From Lachnotalea sp. AF33-28 (GTDB taxonomy: Bacteria; Bacillota; Clostridia; Lachnospirales; Lachnospiraceae): DNA of 51,208 bases. Both the position numbers and the translations under genes were made by a program. This document shows, in pieces, positions 24,995 to 32,251 of the stretch (its first letter is position 1; every line of letters starts with the position of its first letter). Location of the stretch: the NCBI RefSeq assembly GCF_003477885.1, contig NZ_QUEE01000017.1:1-51208 (forward strand), in the 5' to 3' direction. The notes below the pieces were generated by a model. The model saw only the letters and a list, made by a program, of their open reading frames with translations. It had not been told where the DNA came from and ran no database searches.

Positions 24995-26080
24995 TTAATC
25001 CGGCAGAACATCCCCATACATCAAAACATACCCATATTCCGCATCCACCCATACATCAAAACTGCCTGTCCAGTCGAATGTATAGGAAAGCATCCACGCC
25101 AGCCTCGGCTCCACACAGTAATCAATGGAGTTGTAATAATGCCGAAAATGTGTGCTTCCCGGCGGATGGGTGCAGCAAAGACGCGCGCTGTTGAATGTAT
25201 AATTTTCTTCATTAAAGTCCGGAACATATTCCTCGTCTCCGTAGAAGAAAGGCGGGTTATTCTCTGCGAAATATTCAAGCACATATTTCTGTGCCTGTAC
25301 AGGGGATATGGAAGGAGAAGTCAGTTCGGCGCCGTCAAAATCAACGGTCAGCCTGTCTATATAAGGAATGAACGGTGACAGATCCGTTACAGGGTTGCCG
25401 TTTAGGTCAATGAAGCGTATCTTGGCAGGAAGTGATATGCCGGAAAGATCTGCGATGTGATTTCCAGGCAGGTCAAGGGAGATCAGATCTTTAAAGGCGC
25501 CGTCCTCTCCGGATATCGGAAATTCTTCCAGCCCGCAGTTAATGCAGTCAATAAACTCAAGCGGCAGAGATGTAAGCGACTCCCAGCCGACGGTTGTGAC
25601 TCCCAGCGCATCCAGATCAGTGAGTTCCAGCTTAGACAGCGCGCTGCATGCGGCCAGCGGTTCTAAGTCCAGCACTGTGCAATCGCCGACTGTAAAGGTA
25701 TAGCGGCTCCCGGCAGAGACGGATGCCATCAGTTTCCCTTCTTCTACCGCAAGCTCTAAGGCTGTGATGGCAGAAATATCGTTGATACCGGCGTGTTTGA
25801 CGCCTGTGCGAAACCAGTCCGCTTCGGATGCGGAGAAGCTCTCCGTTTCACCGGATAATAGGGTTTCCGGCACGGACGGCGTTTCAGTTTCTGTTGCCGC
25901 ATACGCTTCGGTCTGTGTATATTCATCCTCATCCGACGCCGAGGAGTGCGCCTCTGTCTCAACCGCAGCAGCGGATGAAACGAAACTTGCCGTGCTGTCT
26001 GCCGGATCCGCCGCAGCTTGGCGGCAGGCGGTGAACAAAAAAACTATTATAATAACAGGAATATAACCGTATTTTTTCAT
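24995..26080 (-). CDS. Leucine-rich-repeat lipoprotein 3
   Basis: A 361-residue protein from ATG 26080 (AAGGTGGAACAAC upstream). It has a lipoprotein signal (IVFLFTAC), a long Ser/Thr/Glu linker to ~90, LRRs (LEPLAACSALSKLELTDLDA, LISLDLPGNHIADLSGI, FIDLNGNPVTDLSPF) and a C-terminal domain ending GSFDVWVDAEYGYVLMYGDV. It is the same family as lipoproteins 1 and 2 but diverged. It is followed by the GH25 lysozyme. A sigma70-like promoter upstream suggests it can be made independently of the tail operon, which would fit a standing protective role; that role is inference. Confidence 0.82.
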   Translation of the reverse strand: MKKYGYIPVIIIVFLFTACRQAAADPADSTASFVSSAAAVETEAHSSASDEDEYTQTEAYAATETETPSVPETLLSGETESFSASEADWFRTGVKHAGINDISAITALELAVEEGKLMASVSAGSRYTFTVGDCTVLDLEPLAACSALSKLELTDLDALGVTTVGWESLTSLPLEFIDCINCGLEEFPISGEDGAFKDLISLDLPGNHIADLSGISLPAKIRFIDLNGNPVTDLSPFIPYIDRLTVDFDGAELTSPSISPVQAQKYVLEYFAENNPPFFYGDEEYVPDFNEENYTFNSARLCCTHPPGSTHFRHYYNSIDYCVEPRLAWMLSYTFDWTGSFDVWVDAEYGYVLMYGDVLPD

Positions 26081-26112
26081 GTTGTTCCACCTTATTGTGA
26101 ATTGCTGATATT

Positions 26113-26142
26113 ATACTATCACATCCAAACAGTGCCTTGCAA
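26113..26142 (-). promoter_or_regulatory. Sigma70-like promoter of LRR lipoprotein 3
   Basis: Minus strand TTGCAA (26137-26142), 18-bp spacer, TAGTAT (26113-26118), about 32 bases before the start codon of lipoprotein 3; an overlapping TATAAT lies three bases on. Confidence 0.45.
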
Positions 26143-26176
26143 CCTAAAACAACCGATATACCTTACACCTGTTTCT

Positions 26177-26385
26177 GTTACTGTTCACACGCTGCCGATC
26201 AAGCAGCGTATGAGAGGGCAGGGTATGGTCCTCATAGGGATCCCTTGAAGCCCGCCGGTACTTATTGCTGTGTATTTTACAGCATTAGTACCGCTGCGCG
26301 CTTCACGGAGCGAGAGCGGGTCCCTATGAGGACCATACCCTGCCCTCTCATACGCGGGAATTTTTCGGTAACGGTGAACAGTAAC
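26177..26385 (+). repeat. 209-bp imperfect inverted repeat (foldback)
   Basis: GTTACTGTTCAC (26177-26188) returns as GTGAACAGTAAC (26374-26385). A perfect 34-bp arm at 26207-26240 (contains GAGAGGGCAGGGTATGG) returns inverted at 26321-26354. The interior (TTGAAGC..GGTACT / AGTACC..GCTTCA) also pairs, so the whole interval folds on itself. It lies in the 348-bp gap between LRR lipoprotein 3 and the tail gene ending at 26429, and carries no credible gene. It may be a MITE-like insertion or a bidirectional terminator. Confidence 0.8.
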
Positions 26386-26428
26386 TCTCACACCGGCCCG
26401 TCACTTGCGGGGACGATAAGCGGCGCTG

Positions 26429-27175
26429 TCATCCCATCCGCTGAAACCATCCGGAGGCGTCAAACTGCTTCTCCTTATCCCCCCAGGCTGCCACGCTCAT
26501 GGACTGTATGGCCAGGATGTTGTTGCTGCAGAGCCGGTAAAAGGTATCCCAGAGCTGGTAGACGGTGATATCCCAGATATTTAGGGGATTTAGGGATTCA
26601 TGCTTGGCGGCCACGGCCGATATGATGTTGCCAAGCTCCATATTCTGGTTAGAACGGGCCTTTGTCTGTTTGGCCTCCCGCCCGCGCTGCAGCTTCATAG
26701 CGATGGACAGGGCGCGTTTGCTTTTGATTTCAGAGAGATCTTCTTCTTTTTTCTGTATGTAGTTTTGCTGAAGGATCAGATCACAGACCTGGCCATAGAT
26801 CTCCCGATGGATAATGCCTGTGGGAAGGGGGTCTCCGTCCGGCCCGGCAGCGCCGTTATAGGTAAAGAACATCCGGTGTTCGGGCTGGTAGACCACCTTT
26901 TCGCAGAAGAAAAAATCCAAGGCGGACTCCACCGCTTTATACATGGTTTCATCTGCGGCAATCAGATCGTAGACAGACAGATCCGGCGGCACTTCTTCTT
27001 TTTTCCCCGACATTTCATAATACATTTTAGGCGTCAGCAAAAGCAGGCTGATATAGGACTGATAGGTGCTGCAGCGGATTTTGGCGATGTCCCTAAGCAG
27101 CGGGGAGCGGATGCTCCCCACATTGGACAGGACGGCAGGTTCAAATGAAAGCAGATCAAATAGTTCAAGTTTCAT
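26429..27175 (-). CDS. Tail-module protein of unknown function
   Basis: A 248-residue helical protein from ATG 27175; its AGGTGATACT ribosome site overlaps the previous gene's stop. It contains LRDIAKIRCSTYQSYISLLL and a C-terminal section (LNIWDITVYQLWDTFYRLCS, then SVAAWGDKEKQFDASGWFQR) that resembles the WD.TVYQL...F..L..N pattern of C-terminal halves of phage tail assembly or structural accessory proteins. A central Lys/Arg-rich helix (KSKRALSIAMKLQRGREAKQ) could contact nucleic acid or partner proteins. It is the second gene of the tail module. Family not certain. Confidence 0.65.
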   Translation of the reverse strand: MKLELFDLLSFEPAVLSNVGSIRSPLLRDIAKIRCSTYQSYISLLLLTPKMYYEMSGKKEEVPPDLSVYDLIAADETMYKAVESALDFFFCEKVVYQPEHRMFFTYNGAAGPDGDPLPTGIIHREIYGQVCDLILQQNYIQKKEEDLSEIKSKRALSIAMKLQRGREAKQTKARSNQNMELGNIISAVAAKHESLNPLNIWDITVYQLWDTFYRLCSNNILAIQSMSVAAWGDKEKQFDASGWFQRMG

Positions 27176-27183
27176 AGTATCAC

Positions 27184-27657
27184 CTACCTGTAGGAAGGAA
27201 TGGAATATTCCATGATGATGCCGTAATATCCGGTATCGCTTTTGTACATGCCGGTATTTTCCAGCGTCAGACTGCCGATTCCGATTGAACGGGAAAGGGC
27301 GCTGCTGCCGCAGAGCACCTCATCCGCGGCCTTACATAGCCTGTCAATTAAGGTCCCCGCGCCTCCCGCCGGCGCTGTATCCACCAAAGAATGGTGGCAG
27401 ACGGCATAGAGCATGATCCGGCAGTTTTTAGTTGTGCGGGTGGTGCCGGTGATCAGCGCTTCGATACACAGATACACCTGGGGATCCGCCGCCGCTTCAT
27501 CAGGGGTAAAGGATTTCAGCAGATGACGGGAGAGCTGGACCTCTGTGGATTCCTCCCTGTTTTCATATCCGCTCCCCAGAAGCAGCAGCCGGATGGATTC
27601 TGAATCGCTTAAAGCACGGTAGATCACTTCTTTCATGCTTCCGATATCATATAACAT
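27184..27657 (-). CDS. Tail terminator/completion-like protein
   Basis: A 157-residue protein from ATG 27657 after AAAGGAGAAAAATT; a longer frame to 27681 lacks a ribosome site. Sequence features (MLYDIGSMKEVIYRALSDSE, then DPQVYLCIEALITGTTRTTK, IDRLCKAADEVLCGSSALSR, GYYGIIMEYSIPSYR) suit small alpha/beta tail-completion proteins that cap the tube at its head-proximal end. It is the first tail gene after the polymerase and zinc-ribbon genes, matching normal tail gene order. It is preceded by two tandem copies of the hairpin leader element. Assignment rests on size and order. Confidence 0.5.
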   Translation of the reverse strand: MLYDIGSMKEVIYRALSDSESIRLLLLGSGYENREESTEVQLSRHLLKSFTPDEAAADPQVYLCIEALITGTTRTTKNCRIMLYAVCHHSLVDTAPAGGAGTLIDRLCKAADEVLCGSSALSRSIGIGSLTLENTGMYKSDTGYYGIIMEYSIPSYR

Positions 27658-27673
27658 AATTTTTCTCCTTTCT

Positions 27674-27783
27674 TTTGTCACCAGCCGAAGGCTGATGACC
27701 TACGCACACTTCAGTGTGCTTCCGATTTTTTTGTCACCAGCCGAAGGCTGATGAGCTGCGCACACAACAGTGTGCTTCGACCT
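27674..27783 (-). promoter_or_regulatory. Two tandem copies (A, B) of the two-hairpin leader element
   Basis: Copy A (27674-27727) on the minus strand reads AGCACACTGAAGTGTGC, GTAGG, then GTCATCAGCC-TTCG-GCTGGTGAC, a UUCG-capped hairpin, ending just before the ribosome site. Copy B (27730-27783) has the same second hairpin and GCACACTGTTGTGTGC as the first. They form the 5' leader of the first tail gene. Confidence 0.7.
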
Positions 27784-27796
27784 GTTTAAGTGATGC

Positions 27797-27811
27797 TGTT
27801 TCATATTTAAG
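27797..27811 (-). promoter_or_regulatory. Candidate late promoter motif before the first tail gene
   Basis: The minus strand reads CTTAAATATGAAACA, close to the CTTATTATGAAACA found after all three cassette terminators. It overlaps the end of the zinc-ribbon gene and lies ahead of the tandem leader elements. Recognition by the element's own RNA polymerase is inference. Confidence 0.35.
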
Positions 27812-28778
27812 AGAAAACCGTCCCACACTCCAAACCCTTAAGCAGCGGGGGCTGGACGGTTATTTCAAAACCGTGACAGGAGCCGGTCGTGGAATCGGCG
27901 GGTACAAGGAGGCTATCGCCTGCCGGAACCGCCATCCCCCTGTGTTTTCTTGCCCGTATTTTCCAGCGTTCCCTCTCCATCTCTTCTGTGCAGCCGGGAC
28001 AGTAGAGCTGGCGGTTTCCGGAGGCTTTAAACGGCGAGCCGCAATGTCTGCAGAGCTTCATACGGGGAAGCCGGTTATAATAGTCGTAATACCATCCTGC
28101 ATTGTTAAAATGACTGATAGAAAAGGCCGGTTCAAACGTGGGTGAACATGAAACACACTCTGCGGCACGGTCCGCCTCTTCCATAAAGTCCAGGCGGAGC
28201 AGACCGTCATGCATGGGTGTAACCGCGCCGGCAGCGGCCAGATGATAGATCAGACCGCTGTGCAGATCCTGTGAGGAAGGCAGTTTGGCTTCCTGTTTTA
28301 ATTCGCGGTATTCCCGTCCCCCTCCTTTGAAATACAGGCAGAGGTTTTCACCGTAATTCTTCTGGAGGGAGATCAGGCGCCTAAGCCGGGTCCGAACCAG
28401 CAGTGTAAACATCAGCTTGCGGCAGTTGTATTCCAGGGCAGCCGTCATCTGTTCCTGCGGACACAGCGGATAAGCCGTAAGGAAGTCCAGTTCCCACTGA
28501 TAAATGGGAAGCTCTTTTATGTGCAGGAGAGAAGCCCCCTTTTGTCCGGCCTGGCGCAAAGCCTTATTGATGGCGGGGTAGTGGACGGCCGGCTGGTAGC
28601 CGGGCAGCCGGTCCTGGCAGAAAGCGGTCAGCTCTGCCCGCAGCTGCCTGGGTTTATAGCCGAGTTCCGTTTTCATATAAATTGCCAGGAGCCGCAGCTG
28701 CGTTGGCAGGTAATTGCTTTGAAAGCCGTTTTGATAAATATTTCTGGCGTATTCCAGCTCGTCATATTGATTATACAT
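27807..28778 (-). CDS. Zinc-ribbon protein next to the RNA polymerase
   Basis: A 323-residue protein from ATG 28778 (AGAAAGGATG upstream); the frame is open to 28841 but those codons run through the operator and the ribosome site. The N-terminal ~200 residues look helical and basic (KPRQLRAELTAFCQDRLPGY, YNCRKLMFTLLVRTRLRRLI). At ~255-290 is a zinc ribbon CRHCGSP...LYCPGC followed by ERERWKIRARKHRG, a basic DNA-contact style segment. It is the gene after the polymerase, and an operator-like site sits directly upstream. A transcription factor working with the polymerase is the best guess; no family is recognised. Confidence 0.6.
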   Translation of the reverse strand: MYNQYDELEYARNIYQNGFQSNYLPTQLRLLAIYMKTELGYKPRQLRAELTAFCQDRLPGYQPAVHYPAINKALRQAGQKGASLLHIKELPIYQWELDFLTAYPLCPQEQMTAALEYNCRKLMFTLLVRTRLRRLISLQKNYGENLCLYFKGGGREYRELKQEAKLPSSQDLHSGLIYHLAAAGAVTPMHDGLLRLDFMEEADRAAECVSCSPTFEPAFSISHFNNAGWYYDYYNRLPRMKLCRHCGSPFKASGNRQLYCPGCTEEMERERWKIRARKHRGMAVPAGDSLLVPADSTTGSCHGFEITVQPPLLKGLECGTVFS

Positions 28779-28796
28779 ATACACAACATCCTTTCT

Positions 28797-28817
28797 AATA
28801 AAATTGCATTTTGACAT
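28797..28817 (-). promoter_or_regulatory. Operator-like site a (zinc-ribbon gene)
   Basis: Minus strand AT followed by GTCAAAATGCAATTTTATT, immediately upstream of the AGAAAGGATG ribosome site. One of five copies of a 21-bp motif in the control region. Confidence 0.65.
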
Positions 28818-28908
28818 ATTTGAAAGAAAAAAATATGGCATACATGCCTTTTCATATTCAATTAGGAAAAATAGCCAATTGATTTAGAACGTTCCTTTTA
28901 GGATCGCA

Positions 28909-31818
28909 CTACAGCGGTATTTCCCGGAGACTGTAGCGGTATCCGAGATACTCAATATCCCCTTCCTCATCCGGCAGAGGAAAATGAACGGCGGTGACAT
29001 CGCCGTTTCTGACGATGTTTTTATAAATATATTTCCCATAAGCTGCCCACAGAAAATCTTTATTGGATGAAGGTCTTTCCTTATAGAAGTAATCAATGAG
29101 ACAGTTGGTGATCACATAGGGATTGCTGCAGATCTTTTCCATACGCAGAGCAAACAGATCCGCTTTGCTGCAATAGTCCTCATACCGTTCCGGTTGAAAT
29201 CCTGTGCTGTCATCCTCATATGGGCACAGCACGGTTTCAACAGTTTCCTTTTTTAAGAAAGCTTTTGTTTCAGCAGCTACGGCCTTGTAATACTGTTCGT
29301 AAGGCACTGGACTCTTGTAACGGAGAAAGATCTCCTCATCCGTCCGGATTTTCGTATGCCTGGATATCTCAAAATCCACATTTTCTATGTAATGGCAAAG
29401 CAGGTTCATCGGGCTATCACTGAAGGTCACCGGAGCATACCGGTAAACGCGGTTCAGAAATTCATCCTGTTCGGCGCTGCGCTCCGGCAGTTCTTTAAGC
29501 TGCTGCAGGGTGAAACGGTATTTTTGGCGGCAGGAGATGTCGGCCGACTCCAGGTATTCACGGCATTGTTTGTCCACATCTTTGTAGACATACCTGAAAA
29601 AGTAGGGGTAGCGGTCCAGCAGGGTTTCATTATACAGCTGTCTGCGGTTAGGATGCCTTCCGGTGAGCCGGCCTTTTTTATCCCTGCGCACGGCGTTGCG
29701 GTGGATCCAGACTTTCGGTATGCCCTTGACCTCCCGTCCGATCTTGGCTTTATCGATCTGCGCCGACTGGGCTTTACAGCACTGTTTAAGCCGCGATTTT
29801 ACCAGCTGGTACTGGGCGCTGTCCCGGCCGTATTCCTGTTCCAGCAGCGGCAGCAGGGCATAGGCGTTGCTGGATTTGTTGGTGATGGAGCCGATGATGG
29901 AGCCGAAGGAAAATGTGTCCGCCCGGTACAGATCGTCCTCGGTAAATAAGATCTTCTCCGGCTTAGGCGCGTCATATACCACGGGCAGTTCATCCGGCCA
30001 GATGCCCTTTTTCATGATGGGATTGGGGGTGGTTGCCAGTATATCCATATCAAAATCAGCGCCGGCGAAATTGACCGTCTCATGCCCGTGGTAATTGAGT
30101 ATGATTCCCTGGCGGCAGTAACGGTACCATTTCCCTGTAAGGTCATCATCCCGGAGCGGCAGCAGCACGTGTTCTGAAAGGTAAGTCAGGGGAGAACGCA
30201 TCGCATCCACCTCCCGGACACCGCGTTCATTCCAGTAGCCGGAGTAAAATTCTCCCTCTTTAAGAAGGCCGGTGACCGGAAGCCCGCAGACATGCTGCAT
30301 GTAGCCATACGGATCGGAGACCAGCACCTGAAAATTCCCCTCCACATAGATATCCCCCTTGCAGGCATTGCGGATCTTCTGACGGATCAGTTCCCGGATT
30401 TTGGTGCGGATATATTTATCATTTTTCACCGCGGGGTCCGCGATCAGGGCTTTCACCCAGTAGCGGTCGCTGCCGGATAGAAAACTGCGGATTTTTTCTT
30501 CCGTATTGTTGACTCCCAGCAGAAAGAGCAGCATGTAAGCGGCGTCATCATAGGATACGCCGCGGATCCAGCGCACAAATGGCTCAGCCAGGCCACGCAC
30601 ATCCTCCGGGGATAAATCCAGCGTCTGGATGAACTGGTAATTCAGCTTGAGCATATGTTTGGGCTCCTTGGGCGATGTCAGAGCAACGCCCCAGAAAAGG
30701 CGGTTGCTGCGGCAGTTTTGGATATAGGTCTCAAGGTTTTGAAAACTGTCCCACAGCTTAAACTGGGATTCCGAAAGTATGATGTCATACTCCCTAAGAT
30801 CGGCTTTCACAGGGCTGCCGTCGGCATTTCGGTACACGGTGTCCACGAGATAGCTGCCGTGATTGACCTCTTCGCAGAACTCATGGATGGGAAACGTGCA
30901 GAGCATCCCTTTTATAAAGTTCTGGCGGATACAGAACTGGGAGGGCACATAGTCCAGCCCCAGCTCCTCTGCCCACCGGGCCGCCTGTCTCGGTGAGATC
31001 AGCCCCATGCCGTCTGTGCGGTTCATCGGCACATCACGCATGAACCTCTGCACCATGGTATCGTCCACCTTCGGCCCGTTTTCTATGCAGTAATTGGCCC
31101 AAAAGGAGGCTGTGTTGATGAAATCGCGTACGACGATGAATTTAGGTTCGCTCACCGTCCTGGTGGCGGAGCCTGCCAGCCCGAAATAGGCGTTGAATTT
31201 ACTGGGAGAAAGTTTCTTTGTTTCATCCCTGCCGTTATTCAGCCTTTTTTTCACTTCATACGCGATGTCTGTGCAGCAGAAGACCACGGTGGAGACCCTG
31301 GCCTGCCCGGCAGAACAGCTGAAACGGCGGTAGGTACGGCCATTGATCTGAAAGCCGCTGCGGTACAGGTATTCGTAATGCTTCATATGATCCATGACGA
31401 CCACCACATAATCTTCCACGAACAGCGTGCGGTCGATTTTATCCTGTATCCGTCTGGCTTCATCTGCATAAACCGTGTCGGAACAGTATTTCTGCTTCAT
31501 GCGTCGGATCAGGGCACTGTCTTTTTTGACCGCGGCCAGCTTTCTGCGGATGGCCTGGGCTTTTGCATAGCCGGCGGGAGACTGCCTGAAGGTACAGCTG
31601 TCCCTGTAATGATCGCGCAGCTTATACAAAATCTCCAGTTTTTCGCGGCAGACAGTGCGTCGGCGGACGTCCCTGACGGTGCGGAGTATCTGATTATCGG
31701 CAAGGGTGATCACCTCTCCCAGCTGCCGGGATTCCTCCAGCGTATTTTCAACAGCCCAACCAAATTCTTTCAGGCGTGAGGAATGGTATTTGCGTACATA
31801 TAAAAGACGGTTTTTCAT
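28909..31818 (-). CDS. Single-chain two-barrel RNA polymerase (YonO / RdRP-like class)
   Basis: A 969-residue protein from ATG 31818. Residues ~500-600 match the two double-psi beta-barrel core: FQVLVSDPYGYMQHVCGLPV, then EVDAMRSPLTYLSEHVLLPL in the first-barrel region, and VNFAGADFDMDIL (~585-595), the catalytic DxDxD loop of DNA-directed RNA polymerase beta' (DFDGD), YonO and crAss-like phage polymerases (DFDID). Further on, SITNKSSNAYALL and QIDKAKIGREVKG (~685) correspond to helices after the barrel, the latter like the xxDxxKTG segment of eukaryotic RdRPs. In SPbeta the YonO enzyme transcribes late genes from DNA; here the gene heads the tail operon and should do the same. Not a reverse transcriptase (no YxDD). 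Confidence 0.78.
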   Translation of the reverse strand: MKNRLLYVRKYHSSRLKEFGWAVENTLEESRQLGEVITLADNQILRTVRDVRRRTVCREKLEILYKLRDHYRDSCTFRQSPAGYAKAQAIRRKLAAVKKDSALIRRMKQKYCSDTVYADEARRIQDKIDRTLFVEDYVVVVMDHMKHYEYLYRSGFQINGRTYRRFSCSAGQARVSTVVFCCTDIAYEVKKRLNNGRDETKKLSPSKFNAYFGLAGSATRTVSEPKFIVVRDFINTASFWANYCIENGPKVDDTMVQRFMRDVPMNRTDGMGLISPRQAARWAEELGLDYVPSQFCIRQNFIKGMLCTFPIHEFCEEVNHGSYLVDTVYRNADGSPVKADLREYDIILSESQFKLWDSFQNLETYIQNCRSNRLFWGVALTSPKEPKHMLKLNYQFIQTLDLSPEDVRGLAEPFVRWIRGVSYDDAAYMLLFLLGVNNTEEKIRSFLSGSDRYWVKALIADPAVKNDKYIRTKIRELIRQKIRNACKGDIYVEGNFQVLVSDPYGYMQHVCGLPVTGLLKEGEFYSGYWNERGVREVDAMRSPLTYLSEHVLLPLRDDDLTGKWYRYCRQGIILNYHGHETVNFAGADFDMDILATTPNPIMKKGIWPDELPVVYDAPKPEKILFTEDDLYRADTFSFGSIIGSITNKSSNAYALLPLLEQEYGRDSAQYQLVKSRLKQCCKAQSAQIDKAKIGREVKGIPKVWIHRNAVRRDKKGRLTGRHPNRRQLYNETLLDRYPYFFRYVYKDVDKQCREYLESADISCRQKYRFTLQQLKELPERSAEQDEFLNRVYRYAPVTFSDSPMNLLCHYIENVDFEISRHTKIRTDEEIFLRYKSPVPYEQYYKAVAAETKAFLKKETVETVLCPYEDDSTGFQPERYEDYCSKADLFALRMEKICSNPYVITNCLIDYFYKERPSSNKDFLWAAYGKYIYKNIVRNGDVTAVHFPLPDEEGDIEYLGYRYSLREIPL

Positions 31819-31852
31819 GCTTCATTGCCCCTTTTCGGTAAAGTATCAATTA

Positions 31853-31873
31853 AATAAAATTGCATTGTGACGT
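31853..31873 (-). promoter_or_regulatory. Operator-like site b (downstream of polymerase -10 box)
   Basis: Minus strand ACGTCACAATGCAATTTTATT, starting just after the -10 box of the polymerase promoter, where a bound protein would block transcription. Lies 52 bp (about five helical turns) from site c. Confidence 0.7.
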
Positions 31874-31874
31874 T

Positions 31875-31903
31875 ATAATAGCACTGATGTTCGATAAAGT
31901 CAA
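31875..31903 (-). promoter_or_regulatory. Sigma70 promoter of the RNA polymerase gene
   Basis: Minus strand TTGACT (31898-31903), a 17-bp spacer and TATTAT (31875-31880), about 57 bases before the start codon. It is flanked on both sides by operator-like sites b and c. The host polymerase should read it; it would be the on-switch for the element. Confidence 0.75.
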
Positions 31904-31904
31904 T

Positions 31905-31925
31905 AATTAAATTGCATTTTGACAT
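31905..31925 (-). promoter_or_regulatory. Operator-like site c (upstream of polymerase -35 box)
   Basis: Minus strand ATGTCAAAATGCAATTTAATT, ending one base before the -35 hexamer of the polymerase promoter. The rest of the 418-bp gap 31819-32236 is the divergent control region: promoters, four-motif cluster and leader C; 31926-32021 shows nothing I recognise. Confidence 0.7.
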
Positions 31926-32021
31926 AATAAAGTTTAACTTGGATTTAAAGCCTGCTTTTGCACCTGTTTTCACATTGGACGTCTGAACTGTTATATTTCC
32001 TTATATTTCTAAATGCGTCAT

Positions 32022-32064
32022 AATACAACTGCACATTGACAAATAAAAAAAATTATGGTACGAT
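32022..32064 (+). promoter_or_regulatory. Promoter of the dead-recombinase regulator with overlapping operator d
   Basis: Plus strand TTGACA (32036-32041), exactly 17 bp, TACGAT (32059-32064). Operator-like site d (32022-32042, minus strand TTGTCAATGTGCAGTTGTATT) covers the -35 box, the classic place for autorepression. Confidence 0.7.
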
Positions 32065-32193
32065 AAACTACATATAGGTGTGTTCATCATGCGGACATAC
32101 AATGAATTGCGGACAGAGAGGCACTGAACATAAACGGAAGCCGATAGGTTTCCGGACAGAGGGGCAGAACGCGCAGGCGTATCGGTTCATGTG

Positions 32194-32247
32194 AGCGCAC
32201 AAAAAAGCGCACGTAGGTCATCAGCATTCGGTTGATGTGAATGGAGG
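32194..32247 (+). promoter_or_regulatory. Two-hairpin leader element, copy C
   Basis: Plus strand GAGCGCAC-AAAAA-AGCGCAC, then GTAGGTC and ATCAGC-ATTCG-GTTGAT, ending at the GGAGG ribosome site of the regulator gene. The loop and first hairpin differ from copy D but the ACGTAGGTCATCA core and the second hairpin's pairing (with a G-U) are kept. Confidence 0.6.
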
Positions 32248-32251
32248 AAAT

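Noticed and set aside
26137..26568. 143-codon plus-strand frame opposite the tail gene
   Set aside because: It is produced by the inverted repeat and the complement of the 26429-27175 gene; no ribosome site and no recognisable protein features.
1..27681. Contractile R-type tailocin
   Set aside because: No sheath, gp25-like wedge or spike gene is visible, and gene order around the tape measure resembles non-contractile tails; the left end is not seen, so this is not final.
27674..27783. Two tandem ~55-bp repeats as a minimal CRISPR
   Set aside because: Only two units, each forms two hairpins and ends at a ribosome site, with diverged single copies elsewhere in the window.
28909..31818. Reverse transcriptase or retron polymerase for the 969-residue protein
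   Set aside because: No YxDD motif or palm-type order; the DFDMD loop with the SDPYGY, RSPL and QIDKAKIG segments fits the double-psi barrel class.
31853..31925. SOS (LexA) boxes at the polymerase promoter
   Set aside because: The motif lacks the GAAC...GTTC (or CGAAC) dyad of Firmicutes LexA sites and is longer and asymmetric.
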